Source: Pseudomonadota bacterium (lineage in GTDB: Bacteria > Pseudomonadota > Gammaproteobacteria > Steroidobacterales > Steroidobacteraceae). Taken from it: a DNA stretch of 15,100 nucleotides. The notes beneath the pieces are model-generated. The model was not told where the DNA came from and did no database searches. It worked only from the letters and a program-made list of their open reading frames with translations. A program made the position numbers and the translations under genes. The DNA lies in contig JAJZLX010000281.1 in assembly GCA_021850555.1 (NCBI GenBank), positions 1 to 15,100 on the forward strand, in the 5' to 3' direction. Of this stretch, positions 1 through 7,988 are shown one piece after another. Numbering within the stretch: the first letter of the stretch is position 1; every line of letters begins with the position of its first letter.

Positions 1-2073
1 TCCGGGATACGTCGTCGGCATGTACTCAAGATCGCCCTCCCAGAGCGGCGGAGTGAACTGCGTGCCGAGGCGCGACAGCGGCCAGAGGATCGACAGCACC
101 AGCGCCGCCGCCGCCGGGATCAGCACCCAACGGTATCGGATGGCGAACCGGAACACCGGGGCGAACGCGCCCTGCAGCGCCCGGCTGACCGGATTGCGCT
201 GCTCGCGGATGATGCGCTGCGGAACGGTGAGCAGCAGCATCAGGACCGTGACCGCGATTGCCGCCGTCGCACGGTGCCGGGCGAGCAGCGGGGAATGTCC
301 GGACAATATGAGCACGCTCGCCCCGGCCGCCGCGGCGAGCACGGCCGCGAGCGCCCACTGCACCCGGCGCGGCCAGCGGTCCGGGAAAAGGCTCGGCCCG
401 ACGAAGTACACCATCAGCACCGGAATCAGGGTGATCGACACGATCGCCGCCGCCGCCATCGCAAACGTACCGGTCAGCGCGAGCGGACTGAACATCTTGC
501 CGCTCTCGCCCGGCAGGATGAAGATCGGCAGGAAGCTCACCGTCAGGATGAGCAGGCTGAAGAACAGGCTCGGCGCGACCTCGGTGGCCGCCTGCAGAAT
601 GATGGCCGGGCGCTCGCGCCGGGCTTCGCCCCCGCGCATGCGCGCCTCCTCCGCGTTGAGCTGCTGGTGAGCGTTCTCCACGGTGACGATCGCCGAGTCG
701 ACCACCACCCCGATCGCGATCGCGATGCCGCTCAGGCTCATGATGTTCGCGCTCACCCCCATCAGATAGAGGAGCGCAAGGCTCACCAGCATGCTCGTCG
801 GGATGACGATGATCGCCACCAGTGCGCTGCGGCCATGAAGCAGGAACAGGATGCACACCAACGCGACGACGATCATCTCTTCCGTCAGGGTATCGGAAAG
901 GGTCGAGATGGCGCGGTTGATGAGCAACGTCCGGTCGTACCCCGTCCGCACCAGCACCCCCGGAGGGAGGCTGCTCTCGATGCGCGCGATCTTGCGTTTG
1001 ACGGCCTGGACGACCCTGTAGGTATCACCGTGGAAGCGCACGACCACGATGCCGCAGGCCGCTTCGCCCTTGCCCTCCCAGTCGCAGATACCCTGGCGCT
1101 GCTCGCCACCGAGCTGCAGCGTCGCCACATCGCGCAGCAGTACCGGTGTGCCGTCGCGCTGCATTGCGACCGGCACCTCGCCGAGCTGGCGCAGATTCCT
1201 GAGATAGCCGCGGCTGCGCACCATGTAGGTGAGCTCGCTGCGCTCGATCGTCGATCCGCCGGCATCGCTGTTGGAGTTTTCGATGGCGCTGCGGATCCGG
1301 GCAAGCGACAGGTGGTAGGCGCGGATGCGATCGGGGTTGATGATCACCTGGTACTCGCGCACGAACCCGCCCAGGGGCGCGACCTCGGCCACTCCGGGAA
1401 CGGCCTCCAGCTCGAAGCGCATGAACCAGTCCTGCAGGCTTCGAAGACCGGCGAGGTTGACGGCGGCCTTCGCCAATGGCCGACCATCGAGCGGACAGAC
1501 TCCGTCGCGGGTGAAACCCCGTACCAGCCTCAAACGGGAACGCGCACCGGGGGGCGCGGCGCCGGCCGAGCCGTACCACCTGCCGGTGCCCGGATCGTGC
1601 CAGATGCCGTGCGGATACCCGGCGCAGTACCAGCCGGCGAGCAGCGCATACTGATAAGCCCAGCCGACACCCGTGGCATCCGGGCCCAGCTCGGGCTTGA
1701 CTGCGCGGGGCAGCTCGCCGCTCGCGGAGTCGAGGTACTCGAGCACGCGGCTGCGCGCCCAGTACAGGTTCGTGCCGGGCTGGAAGGTCACATGGATCAG
1801 CGAGTAGTCGAACATGCTCTCGCCGCGGATCGACTCCACCTTCGGCACATCGAGCAGCGCGGTCTCGAGCGGGTAGGTCACCTGGTCCTGAACCACATCG
1901 GGCGGCTCGCCCATGTAGTTGGTGAGGACCAGTACCTGGGTGTCGGAGAGGTCCGGCACGGCATCGAGCTTGCTGTGGAAAGCCATCCAGGCCGAAACGG
2001 CGATGACCGTCAGCGCGAGCAGCAGCACGAGCTCGCGGTTCCTGACGGAGAGCTCGATGATTCTGCGGATCAT
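1..2073 (-). CDS. cusA: CusA-like heavy-metal RND efflux permease, 5' part only (N-terminal 691 residues)
   Basis: Proton-driven inner-membrane pump of the HME-RND family, predicted to export Cu(I)/Ag(I) with CusB and an outer-membrane channel. The frame opens with ATG at 2073 and stays open to the window edge, so the last roughly 400 residues are missing. Family hallmarks include residues 36-46 (LDAVPDLSDTQ), the TGVGW stretch (134-138), LRSLQDW (210-216), the NIMSLSGIAIAIG helix with proton-relay Asp459 in VVVDSAIV, and EGDLEYMP near the edge. A net insertion of about 54 residues (about 145-206) and an extra hydrophobic hairpin (about 573-617) set it apart from E. coli CusA. By alignment from memory, the E. 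coli relay methionines 391 and 486 are kept (Met445, Met539), whereas 271, 403 and 410 are Gln325, Val457 and Thr464. It follows cusB by 19 nt and is surely cotranscribed. Cu/Ag specificity is inferred mainly from CusB and CopA. Confidence 0.93.
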   Translation of the reverse strand, partial: MIRRIIELSVRNRELVLLLALTVIAVSAWMAFHSKLDAVPDLSDTQVLVLTNYMGEPPDVVQDQVTYPLETALLDVPKVESIRGESMFDYSLIHVTFQPGTNLYWARSRVLEYLDSASGELPRAVKPELGPDATGVGWAYQYALLAGWYCAGYPHGIWHDPGTGRWYGSAGAAPPGARSRLRLVRGFTRDGVCPLDGRPLAKAAVNLAGLRSLQDWFMRFELEAVPGVAEVAPLGGFVREYQVIINPDRIRAYHLSLARIRSAIENSNSDAGGSTIERSELTYMVRSRGYLRNLRQLGEVPVAMQRDGTPVLLRDVATLQLGGEQRQGICDWEGKGEAACGIVVVRFHGDTYRVVQAVKRKIARIESSLPPGVLVRTGYDRTLLINRAISTLSDTLTEEMIVVALVCILFLLHGRSALVAIIVIPTSMLVSLALLYLMGVSANIMSLSGIAIAIGVVVDSAIVTVENAHQQLNAEEARMRGGEARRERPAIILQAATEVAPSLFFSLLILTVSFLPIFILPGESGKMFSPLALTGTFAMAAAAIVSITLIPVLMVYFVGPSLFPDRWPRRVQWALAAVLAAAAGASVLILSGHSPLLARHRATAAIAVTVLMLLLTVPQRIIREQRNPVSRALQGAFAPVFRFAIRYRWVLIPAAAALVLSILWPLSRLGTQFTPPLWEGDLEYMPTTYPG

Positions 2074-2092
2074 GACGCTCGTCCGCGACCGC

Positions 2093-3508
2093 TCACTCGC
2101 CCGCGCTCGCCGCTGCGGCGGCCTTCGCCGCCCTCGGCGGCCGGCCGGCGGCGGCCGGCGACTTCATGACCGGCGAGGCGGCATCCTTTGCGCCCGGGCC
2201 CCCATGATGTTTGATCGATCCCCCGCCCGCGGTGAGCTTGGCGGTGACCTCGTTCATGTTCGATTCGACATCGATCAGGAATTGGCCGCTCGTGACCACC
2301 CGTTGACCGGCCTCGAGACCGGAGAGCACCTGGACCCAGCCGCCTCCGGTGAGGCCCGTGCTCACCTTGCACGGCACGAACCTGCCGTGTCCCACCGCCA
2401 GCAACGCCACTTCCCCCGTGCCCGTGTGGATGATTGCCGAGGCCGGCGCGAGCAGGGTCTGCCTCACCGGCGTGGTGAGAACATCGACCAGGGCGTACAT
2501 CCCGGGACGGAGCAGCCCCCCGGGGTTTGCGACACGGGCCCGGACCGTGACGGTATGCGTTCGAGGATTCTCCTCCGGATCGATGAAGAAGATCCTGCCC
2601 TCGAGCACCCGCCCCGGCGCGGCGGCGGTGCGCGCCTGCATCCACTGCCCGAGCCGCACCCACGGCAGCTGGTTGTCGTAGACCTTCGCATCGAGCCACA
2701 CCGTGCCGAGCTGCTCGATGCGCATGACCGGGCGGCCGCTCTTGATGAAGGAGCGCTGCCGCACCGACACCTGCGCCAGATAGCCGGATACCGGGCTGAG
2801 AAAGGTGAGGTACTCCTGCGCCTTGCCTCGGGCGACGATGCGCTCGAGCTGAGCGGGGCTGACACCGAGATAGATCAAGCGCCGGCGCAGCGACTCGTAG
2901 ACCCGCCGTGCCTGGGCGAGAAGGTGCGGCTCTGCGGAGCGGGCCGCAAGCGCCCTGTTTTGCCCCGCGACGAGCAATTCCTCTTCCGCGGCGAGAAGCT
3001 GCGGACTGTACAGTGTGAAAAGAGGATCCCCCTTGCGGACCGCCGTGCCGTCGGTGGTCGCGTACAGTGTTCCAATCCAGCCGCTCACACGCAGGGTGAC
3101 CACGTAGCTGACCGGAGTCGCCTGCCGGAAGTAGCCGACGGTGCGCACGGTCTTGTGCAAAGAACCGACATGCACTGTGCTTGTCTCGACGGCCAGGTCC
3201 TGCTCGATGGCTGGACTGATCGTCACTTCGCCGGGGCGGGTGCCGCCGCCGGAAGCGTAGACCGGCACCAGCTTCATGCCCATGGCGCCGACACCCGGCT
3301 TGGGCGAAATCGATGACGGTCCGATCATCGGATCCCACCAGTAGAGAATCCTGCGTTTCACCCGGGTGGAGGGCGTACCGGAGAAAACCGCTTGCGTCAC
3401 AGCCTTCTTCGCGGGTGTCCTGCCGTTGGAGAGGAGCATGGCGCCGGTGATCAGCCCGGCGCCGGCGCCGAGAGCGACGGCGATGCCCATTGACACTGAG
3501 CGTTTCAT
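2093..3508 (-). CDS. cusB: CusB-like periplasmic adaptor (membrane fusion protein) of the Cu/Ag efflux pump
   Basis: A 471-residue adaptor linking the CusA pump to an outer-membrane channel. Residues 1-27 form a basic-hydrophobic signal or anchor segment. Residues 57-84 are the CusB metal-binding segment: Met61 in WWDPM, then Met76 and Met78 in AMGM, followed by KLVPVY. The 15- and 2-residue spacings match the three Cu(I)-binding methionines of E. coli CusB (49, 64, 66). Then come barrel-sandwich/lipoyl halves (about 130-170 and 235-265, with SPVSGYL), an alpha-hairpin between them (about 170-230), a beta-barrel (about 265-345, RPGMYALVDV) and a membrane-proximal domain (to about 425, VVTSGQFLIDVESN). 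The C-terminus is an Ala/Lys/His-rich low-complexity tail. The start at 3508 has no strong Shine-Dalgarno sequence, but it gives the expected signal segment. It lies downstream of a candidate promoter at 3578-3609. Confidence 0.95.
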   Translation of the reverse strand: MKRSVSMGIAVALGAGAGLITGAMLLSNGRTPAKKAVTQAVFSGTPSTRVKRRILYWWDPMIGPSSISPKPGVGAMGMKLVPVYASGGGTRPGEVTISPAIEQDLAVETSTVHVGSLHKTVRTVGYFRQATPVSYVVTLRVSGWIGTLYATTDGTAVRKGDPLFTLYSPQLLAAEEELLVAGQNRALAARSAEPHLLAQARRVYESLRRRLIYLGVSPAQLERIVARGKAQEYLTFLSPVSGYLAQVSVRQRSFIKSGRPVMRIEQLGTVWLDAKVYDNQLPWVRLGQWMQARTAAAPGRVLEGRIFFIDPEENPRTHTVTVRARVANPGGLLRPGMYALVDVLTTPVRQTLLAPASAIIHTGTGEVALLAVGHGRFVPCKVSTGLTGGGWVQVLSGLEAGQRVVTSGQFLIDVESNMNEVTAKLTAGGGSIKHHGGPGAKDAASPVMKSPAAAGRPPRAAKAAAAASAGE

Positions 3509-3550
3509 GGATCACTGCCCACAACCGGGAACGTCCGCGCTGGGGCGCAC

Positions 3551-3587
3551 CGGGCATTGCCGCAGATCCCGGGCATTACCGTAGATC
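3551..3587. repeat. 18-bp direct repeat upstream of cusB
   Basis: CGGGCATTGCCGCAGATC at 3551-3568 recurs as CGGGCATTACCGTAGATC at 3570-3587, with two mismatches and a period of 19 bp. It overlaps the candidate -10 and start region of the cusB promoter. Direct repeats about two helical turns apart would suit a dimeric activator or repressor, such as an OmpR-class regulator, though no regulator gene is visible nearby. Confidence 0.6.
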
Positions 3588-3609
3588 GTGGACTACGCTC
3601 CAGGGTCAA
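3578..3609 (-). promoter_or_regulatory. Candidate MerR-type promoter for cusBA
   Basis: On the minus strand TTGACC (3609-3604) and TACGGT (3583-3578) are separated by 20 bp, longer than the usual 17 and like the 19-20 bp spacers of MerR/CueR-class metal promoters. Inside the spacer region CGTAG and CTACG form a short inverted repeat. The dyad is imperfect, so assignment to a MerR regulator is tentative. It lies about 70 nt upstream of the cusB start, a sensible position for the operon promoter. Confidence 0.4.
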
Positions 3610-3703
3610 CTGCGATCCTTACGCAGCGGTGCTCGGAATGTCCGCCGGGGAGATACCGCATCACCTCAGTTATCCGGATCCCGCTTCTTTCGAGCGCTGT
3701 GGA

Positions 3704-4219
3704 TCATTTTCCGGGGCGCACGCGGCCGTTCATTGCCATCCCCTCCATCGCCCGCATCTGGCCCATCATCTGCTCCATCATCATCTGCATCATGTCGAGG
3801 CGGTCCTGCATCCACCGTCGCTGCGCCGCCGGCGTCGCGCGCGAGCTCGCACCGCCCATCATGCCTCGACCCGTCATGGCGCCGCCCATCATGCCTCGAC
3901 CCGTCACGGCGCCGCCCATCATGTGGTGCATCATGCCCCCGCCCATCGCACGCATCGCGCGCATCGCCTCGAGCATGGTCTGCATGTGCTCATGCAGCAG
4001 TTTCGCCCGCTCCTCGGGACTGTGGGTCTCATCGATGCGGCGCATCTGCTCCTGCATCAGTCTCATGCGCGCCTGCAGTTGCCGGATCTGTCCGGACCTC
4101 CTCTGGGTCACCGCCGCGCTCTGAGCCGGATGCGGTGGCGGCGGCGCGGCGCGCGAGGCCGCCACCGAGAGGGCCGCCACGGCGGCCGCCAGCAAGGGGG
4201 TCAAGGGCTTGCACTTCAT
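3704..4219 (-). CDS. Met-rich secreted protein, probable periplasmic copper-binding protein
   Basis: A 171-residue protein with a signal peptide (Lys-rich start, hydrophobic 7-21, likely cleavage after ASRA at 24). I count 30 methionines, 29 of them in the mature part. After a Pro-rich linker come helical segments with regularly spaced Met: 51-60 (RMRLMQEQMR), 76-92 (HEHMQTMLEAMRAMRAM) and 136-163 (several MM/MMM clusters). Between them is a Gly-Met segment with MMHHMM at 96-101 and a repeated TGRGMMGGA unit. The stretch SPEERAKLLHEHM faintly recalls LTxxQ (Spy/CpxP) proteins, but I do not recognise a named family. AGGAGA at 4231-4226, 6 nt before the ATG, supports the start. Its place upstream of cusB and divergent from copA, plus thioether-rich composition, suggests Cu(I)/Ag(I) buffering or delivery to CusB. 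The gene is convincing; the role is inference. Confidence 0.82.
   Translation of the reverse strand: MKCKPLTPLLAAAVAALSVAASRAAPPPPHPAQSAAVTQRRSGQIRQLQARMRLMQEQMRRIDETHSPEERAKLLHEHMQTMLEAMRAMRAMGGGMMHHMMGGAVTGRGMMGGAMTGRGMMGGASSRATPAAQRRWMQDRLDMMQMMMEQMMGQMRAMEGMAMNGRVRPGK
3852..3923 (-). repeat. 30-bp tandem repeat inside the Met-rich gene (about 2.4 copies)
   Basis: Two adjacent 30-bp units (3852-3881 and 3882-3911) differ at one base, and 12 bases of a third follow (3912-3923). Each encodes TGRGMMGGA plus one variable residue (Val or Met), so the repeat adds MM pairs in frame. The single mismatch points to recent in-frame duplication. Confidence 0.85.
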
Positions 4220-4551
4220 GCTGCGTCTCCTGACATTGCGCGCAGTCATGACACTCAGGCCGGCGGCCGAGGCCGCTGCGCAGCCGGATAACCGACAGCC
4301 GTTGATCAGAGTGCCTGCGGCAACGCCATCATCGAGGATGGGTTGGTGGCGCTGCATCCGCACTTGTACGTAAATTCCGGCTTTTTGGATGTTTCGATCC
4401 TCCCTCGAAGCGTCTGTGTGTTTTTCACGTGGTCCTCGCCCGTCCCCGGCTGTAAGCTTGTACACGCGCTGGGTCCTGCGCCTGGCCCCGGTCCTCGGAC
4501 CATGGCCGGCTGCACGGGCTTGGCCTTCCAACATCCACCCGACGCACACCG
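4220..4551. promoter_or_regulatory. Divergent control region between the Met-rich gene and copA
   Basis: A 332-nt gap between divergently transcribed copper genes must hold both promoters. The part at about 4363-4435 is more A+T-rich than its surroundings. I see no convincing CueR or CsoR operator. GCGGCCGAGGCCGC (4263-4276) can form a short hairpin. TGTAAGCTTGTACA (4451-4464) is only an imperfect dyad. No credible gene lies here. Confidence 0.4.
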
Positions 4552-6735
4552 ATGCCCCTGCACAGCGCCCACTCTTCCGGACCGGCCGTCTCGGGCACGG
4601 TCGTTGCGCGGGTCGCCGGTGCCGTCTACACCTGTCCGATGCACCCGCAGATCCGGCGCAGCGAGCCCGGCAGCTGTCCCCTCTGCGGCATGGCGCTCGA
4701 GCCCGTACAGCCGGCCGCTCAAGCCGAGACGAACCCGGAGCTGCGCGATATGACGCGGCGCTTCTGGGTGGGCGCCGTGTTCGCCGTTCCTTTGCTTCTG
4801 CTTGACATGGGCGCGGACATCCGGGCGCTGAACCTGCATCAATACATCCCGCCGCTCGTCTCGGCGTGGATTCAGTTTGCGCTCGCAACGCCGGTCGTGC
4901 TCTGGGCCGGCTGGCCGCTGCTTGAGCGCGGTTGGGAATCGGTGCGCCGCCGCTCGCTCAACATGTTCAGCCTCATCGGGCTCGGCATCAGCGCCTCCTA
5001 TCTGTACAGCCTCGCTGCGCTGCTCGCTCCGGAGGCTTTTCCGAACAGCGTGCGGGGTGCAGGCGGCGTCGTTCCCGTTTACTTCGAGGCGGCCGCCGTC
5101 ATCACGGTGCTCGTGCTCCTCGGGCAGGTGCTTGAGCTGCGCGCACGCGCGGCGACCGGCGGGGCGATCCGCGCGCTTCTGAACCTTGCCCCGAAGAGCG
5201 CGCGTCGACTGCAGCCGGATGGAAGCGACGAACAGGTGCCTCTCGATGCGATTCAGATCGGAGACCGTCTGCGCGTGCGCCCCGGGGAGGCGGTGCCGGT
5301 CGACGGCTCGGTGCTCGAGGGTGCCAGCGCCGTTGATGAGTCCATGGTGACGGGCGAGTCCATCCCGGTCGCCAAGGAGCCCGGGGCAAAAGTCATCGGC
5401 GGCACCCTCAACGGGACAGGTGCGCTCCTCATACGTGCCGAGCATATCGGGTCGGACACGATGCTCGCGCGCATCGTGCAGATGGTGGCCGAAGCTCAGC
5501 GCAGCCGCGCACCGATCCAACGGCTCGCGGATCTCGCCTCGAGCTGGTTCGTGCCCGCGGTGATCCTTGTCGCCATCGGGGCATTCGTCCTCTGGATGCT
5601 GGTTGGCCCGCCGCCGCAGCTCCCGTACGCGCTGGTCGCCGCCGTGTCGGTGCTCATCATCGCCTGTCCCTGCGCGCTCGGACTTGCAACGCCGATGTCC
5701 ATCATGGTCGGCGTGGGCAAGGGCGCGACGGCCGGTGTCCTCATCAAGAATGCCGAGGCTCTCGAGCGCTTCGAGAAGATCGACACGCTCGTGGTGGACA
5801 AGACCGGGACTCTGACTGAGGGCAAACCGCGGGTGACCGCCGTCCTGCCCGCCCGGGAATTCGATGAGGCCACGGTGCTGTCCCTGGCCGCAAGCCTGGA
5901 GCGCTTGAGCGAGCATCCGCTCGCGGCGGCCCTGTGCGCCGCGGCCGGCGAGAGGCGTCTCGCCTTCTCGCAGGTTGCGAATTTCAGCTCGGTGACCGGC
6001 AAGGGAGTGACCGGCACGGTGGCCTCCCGCCCGGTGGCGGTAGGCAATGCCGCCCTGCTTCGCGAGCTTCGGATCCCGGCGCAGGAGCTCGAATCGCAGG
6101 CAGAGCTGCTGCGCCATGAGGGGGCCACGTCCATGCTCGTCGCGATCGACGGACGGGCCGCCGGGATCATCTGCGTCGCCGACCCGATCAAGGCAAGCAC
6201 GCCTGCGGCGCTCGAGAGTCTCAGGAAGGACTCCATCCGCATCGTGATGGTCACCGGCGATCATCGCGCTACCGCGGAGGCGGTTGCGCGCAAGCTTGGC
6301 ATCACCGATGTCGAGGCAGAGGTACTTCCGGACCACAAGAACGCGATCGTGCGCCGCCTGCGCGAGGAGGGCCGTTCGGTGGCCATGGCGGGAGACGGCG
6401 TCAACGATGCCCCGGCGCTCGCCGAGGCGGAAGTCGGGATCGCCATGGGCACGGGGACCGATGTCGCGATGCAAAGCGCCGGTGTCACGCTCGTCAAGGG
6501 CGATCTGGCGGGGATCGTGCGTGCGCGCACGCTGAGTCGCGCCACGATGCGCAACATCCGCCAGAATCTGTTCCTGGCCTTCGTCTACAACGCCATCGGG
6601 ATTCCGATCGCCGCGGGGGCGCTGTATCCGCAATTCGGCCTGCTGCTGAGCCCGATGATCGCCGCGGCGGCCATGAGCCTGAGCTCGGTCTCGGTGATCG
6701 GCAATGCGCTGCGGCTGCGGTTCGCTCGCCTGTGA
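4552..6735 (+). CDS. copA: Cu(I)-exporting P1B-type ATPase with N-terminal heavy-metal-binding motif
   Basis: A 727-residue copper-transporting ATPase moving Cu(I)/Ag(I) from cytosol to periplasm at the expense of ATP. Residues 26-52 form a short metal-binding motif (YTCPMHPQ, then [11 protein letters not shown]; Cys28, Met30, His31, Cys42, Cys45, Met47) in place of the usual CxxC HMA domain. The catalytic core is complete: TGES (268-271, actuator), transmembrane CPC (372-374), DKTGT with phosphorylated Asp416, SEHP (453-456), TGD (568-570) and GDGVNDAP (614-621). Late membrane helices carry Tyr679-Asn680 and MSLSS (708-712), the ligand signature of the Cu(I) P1B-1 group. ATG at 4552 is the first ATG after an upstream in-frame stop at 4453, but its Shine-Dalgarno is weak. 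It is divergent from the Met-rich/cusBA genes. Confidence 0.96.
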   Translation: MPLHSAHSSGPAVSGTVVARVAGAVYTCPMHPQIRRSEPGSCPLCGMALEPVQPAAQAETNPELRDMTRRFWVGAVFAVPLLLLDMGADIRALNLHQYIPPLVSAWIQFALATPVVLWAGWPLLERGWESVRRRSLNMFSLIGLGISASYLYSLAALLAPEAFPNSVRGAGGVVPVYFEAAAVITVLVLLGQVLELRARAATGGAIRALLNLAPKSARRLQPDGSDEQVPLDAIQIGDRLRVRPGEAVPVDGSVLEGASAVDESMVTGESIPVAKEPGAKVIGGTLNGTGALLIRAEHIGSDTMLARIVQMVAEAQRSRAPIQRLADLASSWFVPAVILVAIGAFVLWMLVGPPPQLPYALVAAVSVLIIACPCALGLATPMSIMVGVGKGATAGVLIKNAEALERFEKIDTLVVDKTGTLTEGKPRVTAVLPAREFDEATVLSLAASLERLSEHPLAAALCAAAGERRLAFSQVANFSSVTGKGVTGTVASRPVAVGNAALLRELRIPAQELESQAELLRHEGATSMLVAIDGRAAGIICVADPIKASTPAALESLRKDSIRIVMVTGDHRATAEAVARKLGITDVEAEVLPDHKNAIVRRLREEGRSVAMAGDGVNDAPALAEAEVGIAMGTGTDVAMQSAGVTLVKGDLAGIVRARTLSRATMRNIRQNLFLAFVYNAIGIPIAAGALYPQFGLLLSPMIAAAAMSLSSVSVIGNALRLRFARL

Positions 6736-6990
6736 GCACATCTGACTCGTAACTCAGCGGCCTCCGGGGCAATCCGCCGCGGCCACCACATGCCGGCAGC
6801 TCGAGGGTGAATCCGCATGCGCCCCCTCCGCAGCTGCCGCGATCCGCTTTTGACGGTCGCGGAAGCGTGCGAGGCGGGCGCTACGCACCAATACGGATGG
6901 CTTGCGCCGCATGGAGGGACACAATGGCGCCTGTCCGCTTCGGATCTCAAAGTGCCCCGGGGCCGTCCCGAGGGCGAGGAGTTGCGCGAG

Positions 6991-7986
6991 ATGAACTGGA
7001 GCACGGTCATGTTCGCCGTCCCCTCGGCGCATGAGATCGGACTGATCGAGGCGGACAAGGTGGCTCGAATCACCGCGGCGCTCGGTGCGCAGCTCGAGCT
7101 CTTCCATTGCGCATCCAACGTCGACACCCTGCGCTCGGGCCAGTTCGTGCCCGCGAAGGCCCCCGAGGACATCCGTCAGCTCGTCCTTGATGCGCGGCGA
7201 GGACTCGAGCGGGCCGCCGAGCGGTTTCGGGCGCTCGAAGCGCAGGTGAGAACCAGCGTTCGCTGGGACTATCCGGTCCATGAGGGCATCGTCCGCCAGG
7301 TCTTGCGTCACCGGCCTCGCCTGCTCATCGCCCAGTCGAGCCGCCGGGGGCCTCTCGAGCGTCTGTTTCTGTCGAACACGGACTGGAAGCTGATCGAGAC
7401 CTGTCCGTGTCCCCTGCTCCTGCTCAAGAGCGACCATCCCTACTCCCAGCCGCTCGTCATCGCCGCGGTGGATCCCGGTCACGCCCACGACAAGCCGGCC
7501 GCGCTCGATGAGCGCATCCTCGACTCCGCCGGTCTGCTGAGCGATGCGCTGTCGGGGAGACTGGTGGCATTTCACGCGCGCACTCCGTGGGATGAGGCCA
7601 CTCGCATGGATCCGCAGCTGCGCGACTTGCCGGAATATCGGGACGAGGAGGTCCATCGGGCGTATCTGGCGCAGGTGGAGGAAAAGGTTCGGGAGCTTGC
7701 GCAGCGACACAACCTCGCGCCTGAGCAGGTGCACGTCGAGGACGGTCCCGCTGCCGAGACCCTTCCCCGCTATGCGAATCGGCTCAAGGCGGACATCGTC
7801 GCCATGGGAGCGGTGTCCCGCTCCCGGCTGCGCCGGGCCCTCATCGGCCACACCGCCGAGCGGGCGCTCGATGCGCTCGAGAGCGATGTGCTCATCGTCA
7901 AGCCGCCGGGATTTCGCACTCCGGTGGGCCGGCAATCCCATCATGCCGCATCGGGATCGGAGCCGCGCCCGCGACTGATGTGGTAA
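6991..7986 (+). CDS. uspE: UspE-like tandem universal stress protein
   Basis: A 331-residue protein of two Usp domains (about 1-148 and 153-306). The domain junction TDWKLIETCPCPLLLLK and the C-terminal GHTAERALDALESDVLIVKPP closely resemble E. coli UspE. The nucleotide-loop motif GxxG-x9-G(S/T) is imperfect: in domain 2 it reads GAVS...GHT (273-288), with Ser for the second Gly, and domain 1 is degenerate. Nucleotide binding is therefore uncertain. ATG at 6991 is chosen because GAGGAG (6976-6981) precedes it by 9 nt and translation then begins at the first Usp strand; an in-frame ATG at 6817 would add 58 residues unlike the family. UspE is linked to stress survival and cell aggregation in E. 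coli. It follows copA by 255 nt, and direct linkage to copper is not shown. Confidence 0.88.
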   Translation: MNWSTVMFAVPSAHEIGLIEADKVARITAALGAQLELFHCASNVDTLRSGQFVPAKAPEDIRQLVLDARRGLERAAERFRALEAQVRTSVRWDYPVHEGIVRQVLRHRPRLLIAQSSRRGPLERLFLSNTDWKLIETCPCPLLLLKSDHPYSQPLVIAAVDPGHAHDKPAALDERILDSAGLLSDALSGRLVAFHARTPWDEATRMDPQLRDLPEYRDEEVHRAYLAQVEEKVRELAQRHNLAPEQVHVEDGPAAETLPRYANRLKADIVAMGAVSRSRLRRALIGHTAERALDALESDVLIVKPPGFRTPVGRQSHHAASGSEPRPRLMW

Positions 7987-7988
7987 AT

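Noticed and set aside
274..2169. Long plus-strand open frame antisense to cusA
   Set aside because: The opposite strand encodes an uninterrupted, motif-rich CusA; the antisense product is Arg/His/Asp-rich low complexity, as expected of high-GC shadow frames.
2875..3075. Possible CusF-like chaperone hidden within the cus locus
   Set aside because: The frames here are shadows of cusB, and no separate ORF shows a signal peptide with the CusF Met/Trp/His pattern.
4363..4463. CTTGTAC occurring twice (4363-4369 and 4457-4463) as possible operator copies
   Set aside because: A shared 7-mer in a 330-nt gap is expected by chance, and the two copies lack a matching context.
4306..6741. 811-codon minus-strand open frame antisense to copA
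   Set aside because: The copA frame has every P-type ATPase motif; the antisense product has no recognisable domain and is a G+C artefact.
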